A stretch of 41,114 nucleotides of DNA from an uncultured Duncaniella sp. (GTDB taxonomy: Bacteria; Bacteroidota; Bacteroidia; Bacteroidales; Muribaculaceae). Positions 32,632-41,050 of the stretch are shown piece after piece. Within the stretch, counting starts at the first letter, position 1; every line of letters begins with the position of its first letter. The stretch is taken from positions 1-41,114 of the forward strand of contig CAJUGS010000031.1 in NCBI GenBank assembly GCA_910586305.1, in the 5' to 3' direction. The position numbers were made by a program, and so were the translations under genes. A model generated the notes under the pieces. It had not been told where the DNA came from. It made no database searches and worked only from the letters and a program-made list of their open reading frames with translations.

Positions 32632-33900
32632 TTATTCCTCGTACTTCTTGACGATCACGGTGGCGTTGTGGCCGCCGAAACCGAAGGAGTTTGAGAGGGC
32701 TGCACGCACGGGACGCTCCTGAGCCTTGTTGAAGGTGAAGTTGAGCGAGTAATCGATGTTCTCGTCTTCGTCTCCTTCCTCGTGGTTGATGGTGGGAGGA
32801 ACAATGTCGTTCTTGCAAGCGAGTACAGAGAACATTGCCTCAAGCGCGCCGGTGGCTCCGAGGAGGTGTCCGGTCATTGACTTGGTGGAGCTGATGTTGA
32901 GCTTGTGAGCCTGGTCGCCGAAGAGCTCTACGATAGCCTTTACCTCGGAGATGTCACCAACGGGGGTAGAGGTGCCGTGTACGTTGATATAGTCGATATT
33001 GTCGGGTGTCATGCCGGCATCTTCAAGGGCGTTCTTCATGGCGAGCTTGGCGCCGAGGCCCTCGGGATGTGTTGCTGTGAGGTGGTGAGCGTCGGCGCTC
33101 ATGCCTCCGCCTGCCACTTCGGCATAGATCTTGGCACCGCGGGCCTTGGCGTGTTCGAGTTCTTCGAGCACGAGCACTACAGAGCCTTCGCCCATTACGA
33201 ATCCGTCGCGCGACGCGCTGAAGGGGCGCGATGCGGTCTCCGGGCTGTCGTTGCGGGTGGAGAGAGCGTGCATAGAGTTGAAACCGCCCACACCTGCGGG
33301 GAAGATGGCAGCCTCTGCACCGCCGGTGACGATGGCGTCAGCCTTTCCGAGACGGATGAGGTTGAACGCGTCGATGATGGCGTTGTTGGAAGATGCGCAG
33401 GCCGATACCACGCCGAAGTTGGGGCCGTGGAACTGGTACTCCATGGAGATGTGACCCGACGCGATGTCGGCAATCATCTTGGGGATGAAGAAGGGATTGT
33501 ATTTCGGACCCTGTTCTGCGCCGTTGACTGCGTAGTATCCTGCTTCCTCCTCGAAGGTGTGGAGGCCGCCGATACCTGCTGCCACGATTACGCCTACGCG
33601 GTCGCGGTCAAGGTTGGAGGCTTCTTCGAGTCCGGAATCGGCCACGGCCTGACGGGCGGCAACTATGCCATACTGGGCATAGAGGTCAAGCTGACGCAGT
33701 TTCTTGCGGTCGAAGTGGTCGGCTGCGTTGTAGTCTTTTACTTCGCAGGCAAACTGGGTCTTGAATTTTGAAGCGTCAAAGTGGGTGATGGGAGCAGCTC
33801 CGCTTTTGCCGGCCACGGCGTTGAGCCAGGTGGTCTCGACATCGTTGCCGATAGGAGTGATAGCTCCAAGCCCGGTGACGACTACTCGTTTTAATTCCAT
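32632..33900 (-). CDS. fabF: Beta-ketoacyl-[acyl-carrier-protein] synthase II
   Basis: The 422-aa product elongates acyl-ACP with malonyl-ACP in fatty acid synthesis. The start is ATG 33900 (MELKRVVVTGLGAITPIGND); a longer in-frame extension of 38 residues lacks family similarity. The catalytic Cys 168 is in SACASS, His 309 in NVHGTSTP and His 345 in MTGHLLGATG, the Cys-His-His set of condensing enzymes. The GFGGHN end is typical. acpP lies directly upstream, a conserved operon. An internal 52-bp part (residues 261-278) is duplicated at 31284-31335. Confidence 0.97.
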   Translation of the reverse strand: MELKRVVVTGLGAITPIGNDVETTWLNAVAGKSGAAPITHFDASKFKTQFACEVKDYNAADHFDRKKLRQLDLYAQYGIVAARQAVADSGLEEASNLDRDRVGVIVAAGIGGLHTFEEEAGYYAVNGAEQGPKYNPFFIPKMIADIASGHISMEYQFHGPNFGVVSACASSNNAIIDAFNLIRLGKADAIVTGGAEAAIFPAGVGGFNSMHALSTRNDSPETASRPFSASRDGFVMGEGSVVLVLEELEHAKARGAKIYAEVAGGGMSADAHHLTATHPEGLGAKLAMKNALEDAGMTPDNIDYINVHGTSTPVGDISEVKAIVELFGDQAHKLNISSTKSMTGHLLGATGALEAMFSVLACKNDIVPPTINHEEGDEDENIDYSLNFTFNKAQERPVRAALSNSFGFGGHNATVIVKKYEE

Positions 33901-33936
33901 TGTAAAAGAGGATTGATAGTGTCTTGATATAGATTT

Positions 33937-33969
33937 AAGGCTCCACCGCGCGGAGGCGTGTGGAGCCTT
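33937..33969 (-). terminator. Hairpin between acpP and fabF
   Basis: GGCTCCAC and GTGGAGCC form an 8-bp stem with a GC-rich loop, followed on the minus strand by TTAAATC. It lacks a long T run and may attenuate or process the acpP-fabF message, giving more acpP than fabF. That role is inferred. Confidence 0.5.
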
Positions 33970-34038
33970 TAGAGGGTGGCCAAGTCCGATGGATGACAAT
34001 GAGAAGTCATGCAACAGACTTATCGATTGACCTGTTGA

Positions 34039-34275
34039 TTAGTTCTGAGCTTTCTCGATGTAGGTGATAGCGTCGGCTACAGTCTTGATGCCTTCAGCCT
34101 GATCATCGGGGATGGTGATGCCAAATTCCTTCTCAAACTCCATGATGAGTTCTACGGTGTCGAGGCTGTCTGCGCCAAGATCCTTGGTGAATTCTGCGGT
34201 TTCGGTTACTTCGTTCTCGTCAACACCGAGCTTATCAACGATGATAGCTTTAACTCGTTCTGTAATTTCAGACAT
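34039..34275 (-). CDS. acpP: Acyl carrier protein
   Basis: The 78-aa acidic protein is the carrier of growing acyl chains. The phosphopantetheine attachment serine is Ser 37 in LGADSLDTVELIM. Length and the four-helix pattern match AcpP. fabF follows 138 bp downstream on the same strand. The chosen ATG is the only sensible start. A TTACTTTG box (34349-34342 on the minus strand) may be its promoter. Confidence 0.97.
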   Translation of the reverse strand: MSEITERVKAIIVDKLGVDENEVTETAEFTKDLGADSLDTVELIMEFEKEFGITIPDDQAEGIKTVADAITYIEKAQN

Positions 34276-34341
34276 AGTAGTTTAAAAGAGTTTTGATTAG
34301 TATTTTCTGATTCTGGAGGCGAACTCTGTCAATTCGCGGTG

Positions 34342-34349
34342 CAAAGTAA
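34342..34349 (-). promoter_or_regulatory. Possible -7 box for acpP
   Basis: The minus strand reads TTACTTTG, one base from TAnnTTTG, about 67 bp before the acpP start. The rest of 34276-34517 is AT-rich spacer with no further feature recognised. Confidence 0.4.
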
Positions 34350-34517
34350 AGAAAAATTCCGCAGATAATAAAGTTTTAAACGTATAAAGTTGTTAATAGG
34401 GCTTGTTTTTCCTAAATTTTGGCCGATTTTTCACGATTTTTCGCCGATTTTTTAATACTGTTTAACGCAATCCAAAACCTCAAGAACATTGTTTTAAATG
34501 TGTTGAGAGTATTTTTA

Positions 34518-34549
34518 TTTGGTAGTGTCGATTAAAATGACCATCTTTG
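34518..34549 (+). promoter_or_regulatory. Bacteroidota-type promoter for the DUF3298 lipoprotein gene
   Basis: TTTG (34518-34521) and CATCTTTG (34542-34549) are 20 bp apart, a good -33/-7 fit with one deviation. It lies upstream of ATG 34582 and within the alternative longer frame, so it supports the later start. Confidence 0.6.
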
Positions 34550-34581
34550 CAACAAAATTTAACAAATCCTTTTGTAACGAT

Positions 34582-35421
34582 ATGAAAAAGACATCAATTC
34601 TCCTACCGCTGGCCCTTATTGCAGTAAGTCTTGGTTCATGTTCCAAGGGCGGACAGGACACCGACAAGCTTGAAATTGAAGAATTCCAGATTAGCCAGAC
34701 CATCAAGACAGCCGACCGCAACTATCGGTTTATGATTGATGACGATACTATATATTTTGACGTTTATACCTCTATACAGTGGCCCGATAAGCTCGGACAT
34801 TCCGACGTGAAGCCTCTCCAGGATTCAATAGTGGCTTTCTGTTACGGCGATACCACCGGACTGCTCAACAGTGCTATTTCCTCTTTCCTTTCCGATACTG
34901 CTGTTTTCAAAGATATGCCCCTGGTGCATGATATTGAGCGTGTCGATTCAATCCCCGAAAGTGATCGTATGCGCAGCTATTTCTCCAACTCAACTGCTTC
35001 GGTCATGGAGATTACAGAGCAGTTTGCTACCTATCAGGTCACTCTGTCGTCCTATCTCGGAGGCGCTCATCCTTACACGGCTATATTCCCGTTTACCTAT
35101 GACCTTGACTCGGCCAAGGTGCTCGGAATAGACGACATACTGACGAATGCCGGTGTCGACTCTGTCATGCCTGTAATCAGGGGTGCGCTTGCACGCCAGT
35201 TTGAAGTGCCTGTCGAGGCACTCGACCGCGCCGGTATATTTACATCTCAGCTTAATGAGCCGGGCCGCCCATACATCAGCGGCAATGTGCTTTATTTCCA
35301 CTACAATCCGTATGAGATCGCTCCCTATTCCGCAGGCATGATCGATGTGGCTGTGTATCCCTACGAGGTGGAGCGCTGGCTCAGACCCGAGGCAAAGCGT
35401 CTGCTCGAAAGTAACTTCTAA
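34582..35421 (+). CDS. DUF3298-type lipoprotein
   Basis: The 279-aa product carries a lipoprotein signal with lipobox GSC (Cys 20). The mature protein shows features of the DUF4163/DUF3298 pair: a middle segment with YLGGAHPYTA and a late YNPYEIAPYSAGMIDVAVPY-like strand set. This arrangement occurs in RsiV-like proteins and in many Bacteroidota lipoproteins of unknown role. The start is ATG 34582, since a promoter box overlaps the possible upstream extension. The AlkD-like gene starts 11 bp downstream, so the two may form a transcript. Confidence 0.78.
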   Translation: MKKTSILLPLALIAVSLGSCSKGGQDTDKLEIEEFQISQTIKTADRNYRFMIDDDTIYFDVYTSIQWPDKLGHSDVKPLQDSIVAFCYGDTTGLLNSAISSFLSDTAVFKDMPLVHDIERVDSIPESDRMRSYFSNSTASVMEITEQFATYQVTLSSYLGGAHPYTAIFPFTYDLDSAKVLGIDDILTNAGVDSVMPVIRGALARQFEVPVEALDRAGIFTSQLNEPGRPYISGNVLYFHYNPYEIAPYSAGMIDVAVYPYEVERWLRPEAKRLLESNF

Positions 35422-35432
35422 AGCGTGGAGCT

Positions 35433-35978
35433 ATGGCTGAATACAATGCTATGCAGACTGTGAAGCGTAGGTTTTTTGCGATGCGCAACGGCATCGTAGC
35501 CGATACGCTTCGCCGCACTATGCCGGAATACAAGATGGTGTTCGGGCTGAATATACCGCAGATTGCCGATATAGCACGTGAGACCGGTATATCGCGTGCT
35601 CTTGCCGAGGAGCTCTGGGCCGACCGCCGCACACGTGAGAGTATGCTCATGGCACCTATGATTTTCCCCATTGAGGAGCTTGACGCGCCTACGGCCGGAC
35701 GCATGATGGACGAGGTTGTTACTCCCGAGGTCGCCGATATCCTGTGTCATCGCTTGTTGCGCCATCACCCCGACGCCCGCTGTCTGGCTATGGAAAGAGT
35801 GGCTTCTCCCGATGACCTTGTGCGCTACACAGCTTTCAGGCTGCTCTTTAACCTTCTGCCCGATAGGGCCGAGGAGGTGAAGCCGTTTGCCGAGGCTGAG
35901 TTCTCGTCGGCCTGTCCGCTCACCCGCGCTCTCACCCGCGCTCTTCTTGAGGAAATAGATTTCCTTTCCGAGGAGTAG
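35433..35978 (+). CDS. AlkD-like DNA alkylation repair family protein
   Basis: The 181-aa all-helical product resembles the DNA alkylation repair (AlkD/AlkC-like HEAT repeat) family. Visible family-like parts are MRNGIVADTLRRTMPEYKMVFG and LWADRRTRESMLMAPMIF, the latter with the W-x-x-x-x-x-R-E pattern of the DNA-binding face. It is shorter than typical AlkD (about 230 aa), so some repeats may be missing and glycosylase activity is uncertain. It follows the DUF3298 gene by 11 bp and ends before a convergent terminator. Confidence 0.7.
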   Translation: MAEYNAMQTVKRRFFAMRNGIVADTLRRTMPEYKMVFGLNIPQIADIARETGISRALAEELWADRRTRESMLMAPMIFPIEELDAPTAGRMMDEVVTPEVADILCHRLLRHHPDARCLAMERVASPDDLVRYTAFRLLFNLLPDRAEEVKPFAEAEFSSACPLTRALTRALLEEIDFLSEE

Positions 35979-36016
35979 GGGACTGAGAACCTTGACAGAA
36001 AGCATTATAGAATTAG

Positions 36017-36068
36017 AATCCCGGCCTTCCGGATGTGTGTCACACACACGTTGTGGAGGGCCGGGATT
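36017..36068. terminator. Bidirectional terminator between convergent genes
   Basis: AATCCCGGCC...TCC pairs with GGAGGGCCGGGATT around an inner GTGTGT/ACACAC stem. It sits between the plus-strand AlkD-like gene and the minus-strand rsmD gene and can serve both. Confidence 0.8.
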
Positions 36069-36095
36069 TGCTGTATTGTTATCTCAATCTGTTTC

Positions 36096-36632
36096 TCACT
36101 CTTTGATGAATAGAGAGAAGTTCACCGAGCCGTAGGCGCGATGCTGGTGGAAGTAGGGGAGCGACGAGAAGTCGTAGGCCTTGGAGTGTTCCATTATGAA
36201 CAGGCTTCCTTCCTTGAGCAGGTTGCTGCCTATCACTGCTGCCGGGATGTCGCCGAATCCCTCCATGTCGTAGGGAGGGTCGGCAAAAACAATGTCGAAG
36301 GATGCTGTGGCATCCTTGATGTAGCGGAGGGCGTCGGTGCGCAGCAAGCGCAGGCCTGTATCGCCAAGTTCGCGGGCCACTTTCTCGATAAAGCGAGCCT
36401 GTGTGGCCGACTTCTCCACGGCGGTCACCGACTGTGCTCCTCTCGAGAGGAATTCAAACGACACCGCTCCTGTTCCGGCAAACAGGTCGAGACAGCGAGC
36501 CTCCTCGATGTCTGTGAGGTTTTCAATGACATTGAATATGTTTTCGCGCGCGAAGTCCGTGGTGGGACGCGCTGTGATATTTGTGGGGACGCTGAAACGG
36601 CGTCGGCCATATTTTCCTCGGATTATTCGCAT
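36096..36632 (-). CDS. rsmD: 16S rRNA (guanine(966)-N(2))-methyltransferase
   Basis: The 178-aa product methylates G966 of 16S rRNA. The N-terminus MRIIRGKYGRRRF and ARENIFNVIEN are typical of RsmD. The SAM-binding part is DLFAGTGAVSFEFLSRGA, and the catalytic NPPY-like motif is FADPPYD. Length is normal. The start overlaps the upstream DUF3822 gene by 10 bases, which points to coupled translation. Confidence 0.94.
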   Translation of the reverse strand: MRIIRGKYGRRRFSVPTNITARPTTDFARENIFNVIENLTDIEEARCLDLFAGTGAVSFEFLSRGAQSVTAVEKSATQARFIEKVARELGDTGLRLLRTDALRYIKDATASFDIVFADPPYDMEGFGDIPAAVIGSNLLKEGSLFIMEHSKAYDFSSLPYFHQHRAYGSVNFSLFIKE

Positions 36633-37447
36633 ATGGGAGCTATGATTAGATCAAAGGGTGTGTGGAGCGACTCCTTGCCTGTGCGGAACATCTGGGGCGG
36701 GAAGATGACGGGCATCACCCGCCCTATGAAGCGGCGCAGCAGCGGGGTGATTTCGTTGCGGACAGCCTGGGAGCCTGCAAGAAGAAGTTCGTCGGCTGAA
36801 GCATCGAGATGAAGAGTGTTGCGGACTGCCATGATGTAGTAGGCCGCGTCCATGGGCGATTTGTAGCTGAAGGTATTGGCCAGTAGCAGGTCGGTCCCGT
36901 GGAGCACTATGGCATCCATTGCATCGGGACGGAAGTTGCATATCATCCTGTTTGAGTTTCCGCGTCCAGGGCGCGAGGCAAAGTAGCGAGACAGTGGTGA
37001 GAGGTGACACACGGGAGATATGCCGTGGAAAGTGCGTCGCAGGAATCCGGCAAGTTCGGTGGGGACTCCGGCCACGAGTATGGCGTTGCGGGTGGCTGTG
37101 GGCGATGTGAGTATCTCTCCTTCAAATCCGGGATGAGCTGCGCGGAATATCAGCGCTGCCTCCTCAGGATCTCCGGCCTCGGCGGGCACGGCCATGGCGT
37201 CTCCTGTGTCAATGAGACAGAATGTGCGACGGAATTCGCTGAGCAGCAGAGGATTGTCATAGACGACATTTTCGAGCGAGCGCAATTCTCCCTCGCCCTC
37301 CTGTCCCAGCGCAAATGTGCGGTAGATCAGTGAGTTGTCATGCACCACCGAGTATATAGCCACGTCAAGCCGGTTCTTTCCGATACGCAGCAGGAGGTTG
37401 CAGATAGAGGTGTCGCTCACCAGATTCTTGTCAAGAACATCTTCCAT
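36623..37447 (-). CDS. DUF3822 family protein
   Basis: The 274-aa product starts at ATG 37447. A longer open frame that extends upstream to 38392 is a shadow of the MATE gene and is rejected. The protein resembles the Bacteroidota DUF3822 family, for which I recall an actin-like ATPase-type fold; the function is unknown. Seen in the sequence are ISICNL-like strands, a MICNFRPDAM segment and LANTFSYKSPMDAAYYIM near the middle. It overlaps rsmD by 10 bases and has its own promoter, so it may act with rsmD or in translation-linked work, which is an inference. Confidence 0.78.
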   Translation of the reverse strand: MEDVLDKNLVSDTSICNLLLRIGKNRLDVAIYSVVHDNSLIYRTFALGQEGEGELRSLENVVYDNPLLLSEFRRTFCLIDTGDAMAVPAEAGDPEEAALIFRAAHPGFEGEILTSPTATRNAILVAGVPTELAGFLRRTFHGISPVCHLSPLSRYFASRPGRGNSNRMICNFRPDAMDAIVLHGTDLLLANTFSYKSPMDAAYYIMAVRNTLHLDASADELLLAGSQAVRNEITPLLRRFIGRVMPVIFPPQMFRTGKESLHTPFDLIIAPICE

Positions 37448-37454
37448 ATCACTG

Positions 37455-37485
37455 CAAAAATAGCGAATTTTTTCCGACTCTACAA
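37455..37485 (-). promoter_or_regulatory. Bacteroidota-type promoter for DUF3822-rsmD
   Basis: On the minus strand TTG (37485-37483) is followed after 20 bp by TATTTTTG (37462-37455). The -7 box ends seven bases before ATG 37447, giving a very short or absent leader. The -33 part lies at the 3' end of the MATE gene. Confidence 0.7.
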
Positions 37486-38880
37486 CCCTTTTTTGAGCCA
37501 TGCGCCCGAGATGAGTCTCCAGAGGAATATGAGGCCTCTGAATGTGAGTTCGAGACACATGGCCAGCCACACTCCCTGCAGTCCCATGGTGGGTGCGAAG
37601 AGGGCCGCAAGCGGCAGGCGCACAAGCCAGATGCTGCCGAAGTTCATACAGGCCGGAATCACCGTGTCGCCCACTCCCACCATCACGCCATAGGCCACGA
37701 TGGAGGCCGCGAACATCGGTTCGGCAAAGGCTTCGATGCGTAGCGATTCGGCTCCGAGGGTCACGATGCCTTCCACGGGGCTCATAAGTTCCATCACCCA
37801 GGGGGCGCAGATATAGAGGATGATGCCCATGAGGGTCATGATTGTCATGCCCGCGCCCACTGTGATGTAGCCAAAGCGTCGTGCCAGGTCGAGCCTCTTG
37901 GCTCCGTAGCTTTGTCCCACAAGGGTGGTGGCGGCATCGCCGATACCGTAGCCGGGCATATAGCATATGCTCTCGGCTGTCACGGCAAAGGCGTTGGCCG
38001 CTATGGCCATCACTCCGAGTGGGGCCACGATGACGGTAACGGCTATCTGGGCACCGCATATCACGGCGTGTTCCAGTGTCATAGGGGCTGAGACTTTGAG
38101 CGCCTTGCGTATCACGTCGCCTGTGGGACGGAAGCTTCCCCTTTCCCGGCTGATGGCCATGTCGGGCTGCCGGAAACACAGATACCACATCATGGCTCCG
38201 GCAGTGATGATTTCGGCCGACACTGTGCCGAGGGCGGCGCCGAATACTCCGAGCCCGGCTCCGGGAACCGTGATTATGGTCCCCGACAGCTCTATGGGGC
38301 GTGTGGGGAAGATTAGGAAGAAGTTGAAGACAACATCGAGCACACACATCATCACGTTGAGTCCGCCGGGGACCTTCATGTTTCCGGCACATCTAAGCAT
38401 CCCGCCTCCAAGATAGTTGAGAGTGAGCAGAGGGAGGGAGAGCACGAATGTGAGAAAGTAGACCGTGGCCTCGTGACACACCTCCTCCGTCCCTCCGAGC
38501 CAGCGTGGAAGCGGGAAGGCTATGGCCGCGCCTACAGCCGAGATGACTATGCTGAACATGAGGCACGACGTGATGGCCTGGCGCAGGATGCGGCGTGCCC
38601 GGGCCTGTTCTGATGCTCCTATGCTGTGGGCCACCTGTACCGAAAAGCCTGTAGTGACAGCCGAGCAGATGCCCCAGAAGAGCCACAGCGAAGTGGAGAC
38701 GAGGCCGACAGAGGCGGAATTGTCGGCGCCGAGCCGTCCCACCATGGCAGCGTCGATATACTGCATCATGATGCTTGAAAGCTGGGCCATCATTGCCGGC
38801 CACGACAACTGGGCGGTCAGCTTGAGCTGCTGTCCGAATGTGAGTGGTGCCTGTGAGCGTATGAGCGAGATGTCGGCCAC
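37480..38880 (-). CDS. MATE family efflux transporter
   Basis: The 466-aa inner-membrane protein has about twelve hydrophobic helices in two related halves and belongs to the MATE family of cation-coupled drug or metabolite exporters. Typical parts are SWPAMMAQLSSIMMQYIDAAMVG near the start (residues 28-50), the internal half boundary near 230-250, and GIGDAATTLVGQSYGAKR in the second half. The start is GTG at 38880, directly after the C-S lyase stop (2-bp gap). The substrate is unknown. It forms an operon with the DUF3737 and C-S lyase genes. Confidence 0.92.
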   Translation of the reverse strand: MADISLIRSQAPLTFGQQLKLTAQLSWPAMMAQLSSIMMQYIDAAMVGRLGADNSASVGLVSTSLWLFWGICSAVTTGFSVQVAHSIGASEQARARRILRQAITSCLMFSIVISAVGAAIAFPLPRWLGGTEEVCHEATVYFLTFVLSLPLLTLNYLGGGMLRCAGNMKVPGGLNVMMCVLDVVFNFFLIFPTRPIELSGTIITVPGAGLGVFGAALGTVSAEIITAGAMMWYLCFRQPDMAISRERGSFRPTGDVIRKALKVSAPMTLEHAVICGAQIAVTVIVAPLGVMAIAANAFAVTAESICYMPGYGIGDAATTLVGQSYGAKRLDLARRFGYITVGAGMTIMTLMGIILYICAPWVMELMSPVEGIVTLGAESLRIEAFAEPMFAASIVAYGVMVGVGDTVIPACMNFGSIWLVRLPLAALFAPTMGLQGVWLAMCLELTFRGLIFLWRLISGAWLKKGL

Positions 38881-38882
38881 TG

Positions 38883-40040
38883 TTAAAGATGTTTTTTAAG
38901 AGCGCTGATGATACGGTCGAGTCCCTCGGCGAGCAGTGGCCGTGGACAGGCTATGTTGAGGCGGATGTAGCCGTCGAGTCCATACATGACTCCCGAGTTG
39001 ACCCACACGTGTTCGTCTTCAAGGAGCAGGTGTTCCAGTTCGTCGGCTCCGAGTCCGGTCGGCGAGATGTCGATCCATGGCAGATACGTTGCCTCGAGTC
39101 GGGCCATCCGGCACTGTGGCAGCTCTGCGCGTAGTCGCTCGACGGTGTATCGGCGGTTGTCGTCGAGATATGTTCTTAGCTCCTCGAGCCAGGCTTCTCC
39201 CTCGGCAGAGTAGGACGCGATTAGGGCGGTCACTCCGAATGGGTTGACATCACACACTTCGTTGATGTTGATGGCGCGGTCTATCCTTTCGCGGGTGTCA
39301 TTGTCGGGTGTCACTATGTTGGCTATCTGGAGTCCGGCCGTATTGAAGGCCTTGGACGGCGAGACACACACCACCGCCCCGCTGTCGACTGTGCCATAGG
39401 GGGTATAGCTATAGTCCGGCATGGTGAGTTCGCAGTGTATCTCGTCGCTCACCACCATTACGCCGTGGCGGCGGGCTATGTCGGCCACCTGTTCGAGCTC
39501 TTCGCGTGTCCAGCATCTGCCGGCCGGATTGTGGGGGTTGCACAGCAGGAGCAGGGTGTTGGAATTGTCGGAACACAGTTTTTCGAGTCCCTCTAAATCC
39601 ATGTTGTAGGTGAACTCTCCCTCTCCGAGGTCGCTGCGCAGAAGGGGATTTTCCACTATGCGGCATTCGTTGTTGCGGATTGACGAGAAGAAGCAGTTAT
39701 AGACAGGGGTCTGCACAATCACACCGTCGCCCGGATGTGTGAGCGCCTTGATGACTGCCGATATCGCCGGCACCACGCCGGATGTGTAGATTACCCGGCT
39801 GCGGTCGAAACTGTAGCCGTGGCGGCGTCTGAACCATCCGGTGAGCGCGTCGTAGTACTCGTCGCCCACCAGGGTGTATCCGAATATGCCGTGTTCCACC
39901 CTTCGTGTCAGTGCCGAGACGACACACGGAGCTGTGGGGAAATCCATGTCGGCTACCCATAGGGGTATTACTCCCTGGCGGGAGTCCCATTTGTAGGAGC
40001 CCGAGCCTATTCGGCTCGGGACCTTGTCGAAGTCTGCCAT
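38883..40040 (-). CDS. PLP-dependent C-S lyase / aminotransferase (MalY/PatB type)
   Basis: The 385-aa cytosolic product is a fold-type I PLP enzyme of the MalY/PatB subgroup, most members of which are cystathionine beta-lyases. The N-terminal KWDSRQGVIPLWVADMDFPT is a hallmark. NPHNPAGRCW and VVSDEIHCEL hold the PLP-contact Asn and Asp, and SPSKAFNTAGLQ contains the PLP lysine. The C-terminal RLNIACPR carries the carboxylate-binding Arg. It probably makes homocysteine, pyruvate and ammonia from cystathionine. The start is ATG 40040, 18 bp behind the DUF3737 gene; a MATE exporter follows after 2 bp. Confidence 0.92.
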   Translation of the reverse strand: MADFDKVPSRIGSGSYKWDSRQGVIPLWVADMDFPTAPCVVSALTRRVEHGIFGYTLVGDEYYDALTGWFRRRHGYSFDRSRVIYTSGVVPAISAVIKALTHPGDGVIVQTPVYNCFFSSIRNNECRIVENPLLRSDLGEGEFTYNMDLEGLEKLCSDNSNTLLLLCNPHNPAGRCWTREELEQVADIARRHGVMVVSDEIHCELTMPDYSYTPYGTVDSGAVVCVSPSKAFNTAGLQIANIVTPDNDTRERIDRAININEVCDVNPFGVTALIASYSAEGEAWLEELRTYLDDNRRYTVERLRAELPQCRMARLEATYLPWIDISPTGLGADELEHLLLEDEHVWVNSGVMYGLDGYIRLNIACPRPLLAEGLDRIISALKKHL

Positions 40041-40058
40041 ATCCGTTGTGTGATTCTG

Positions 40059-40907
40059 TTATCTTTCTGTCTCCTCAATCAGGCAGTCGGCGGGTGACTT
40101 CACGTTTGCGTCGATGATGATTTCTCCCGCTTGTGTGCAGCGTATGTGTCCCGAGGTTGGATTCTTTATGGATGTGACCGGCGAGAGTATTGTGGCTCTC
40201 ACGTCCGAGTCCTCGAACGCAAGGTCGGCATCCTTGTCGAAGGTGCAGTCTTCAAGCACCAGGTCCTTGCAGTAGCACAGCGGCTGTGTGCCGCCTATGT
40301 GGCATCTCACGAGGCGCAGTCCCTTGGAGTGCCAGCCAAGATACTCTCCGTTGAGGGTTGAATCCTCCACGGTGACATTCTCGGTTCCCCAAAAAGCGTC
40401 TTTAGAGTGTATTTCGGCATTGCGGATGGTCACGTTGCGGCAGTATTGGAAGGAATAGTTGCCCTCCTGGCGGTAGCGGTCGATGTCGATGTCTGATGAA
40501 TGCATGAACAGATAGTCGGCGTTCTTCACCTCTACATCGCGGAGTCTCACGTCCGAGCAGTGCCACAGTGTTTCCTGCGCGTCAGGTATTTTCACGTTTT
40601 CGATTGTGAGCCGCTGCATCTCGCGGAACATTTTCGGAGCCTCTACGAGTGTGTCGCGCATGACCAGTCCCTCTGAGTACCATAAGGCGGCTCGTGCGCC
40701 GGGAGTGAATACACAGTCGGTCACCTCGAATCCTTTCACGTGCCAGAAAGGATACTTGCCTTCGAAGCGGCAATGGCGCGCCACGATGTCCGAGCAACAC
40801 TTCAGTGCCGACTCTCCGGCATGGATGGTGACATTCTCAAGTTCCAGATGGTGGGAGGCAAAGAGCGGTCTTTCGCCGCCAAATTCTTCATTGACAATCT
40901 TTTCCAT
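40059..40907 (-). CDS. DUF3737 family protein (beta-helix-like)
   Basis: The 282-aa product matches the DUF3737 family, whose members look like right-handed parallel beta-helices. Short repeated turns of about 20 residues are visible, with regular x-V-x-D/N-C/S steps (for example FEVTDCVFT, LTIENVKI, VRLRDVEVKN, VTIRNAEIHS, VTVEDSTLNG, LVLEDCTF). No signal peptide is seen, so it should be cytosolic. The biochemical role is unknown. It leads an operon with a C-S lyase and a MATE transporter. A -7 box lies 31 bp upstream. Confidence 0.85.
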   Translation of the reverse strand: MEKIVNEEFGGERPLFASHHLELENVTIHAGESALKCCSDIVARHCRFEGKYPFWHVKGFEVTDCVFTPGARAALWYSEGLVMRDTLVEAPKMFREMQRLTIENVKIPDAQETLWHCSDVRLRDVEVKNADYLFMHSSDIDIDRYRQEGNYSFQYCRNVTIRNAEIHSKDAFWGTENVTVEDSTLNGEYLGWHSKGLRLVRCHIGGTQPLCYCKDLVLEDCTFDKDADLAFEDSDVRATILSPVTSIKNPTSGHIRCTQAGEIIIDANVKSPADCLIEETER

Positions 40908-40937
40908 TTCTTGTGTCGTTTTGATTGGTTACGAGCG

Positions 40938-40945
40938 CAAAGTTA
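40938..40945 (-). promoter_or_regulatory. Putative -7 box for the DUF3737 operon
   Basis: The minus strand reads TAACTTTG, matching TAnnTTTG, 31 bp before the start at 40907. No -33 TTG is visible at the expected place. Confidence 0.5.
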
Positions 40946-41003
40946 CGGAGATTTCCGGTCGGGCCGTCTACCCGAATCCGTGATATAACTACCATAACTA
41001 TCG

Positions 41004-41045
41004 AAAAGAAACAAGTCACAGCAAAAGAGCTTTGCTATGACTTGT
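41004..41045 (-). terminator. Terminator after tRNA-Met
   Basis: ACAAGTCA...AGCAAA pairs with TTTGCT...TGACTTGT around a short loop with one mismatch. On the minus strand a T-rich stretch (TTTCTTTT) follows. It lies directly behind the tRNA 3' end. Confidence 0.8.
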
Positions 41046-41050
41046 CTTAG

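Noticed and set aside
31284..33119. Idea that the two 52-bp copies are attachment-site repeats of an integrated element
   Set aside because: fabF is intact across its copy, no integrase lies between the copies, and the sequence next to the first copy shows no displaced fabF end.
32905..33771. 288-codon plus-strand frame opposite fabF
   Set aside because: It lies wholly antisense to fabF, is Val/Gly/Cys-rich and has no recognisable domain.
33901..34014. 38-residue upstream extension of fabF
   Set aside because: It runs through the acpP-fabF hairpin and has no similarity to condensing enzymes; ATG 33900 fits the family start.
36141..36812. 223-codon plus-strand frame opposite rsmD and DUF3822
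   Set aside because: It is antisense to two supported genes and shows no domain-like pattern.
37448..38392. N-terminal extension of the DUF3822 frame up to 38392
   Set aside because: This part overlaps the MATE gene on the same strand in another frame, reads as Arg/His-rich shadow, and the DUF3822 promoter lies downstream of it.
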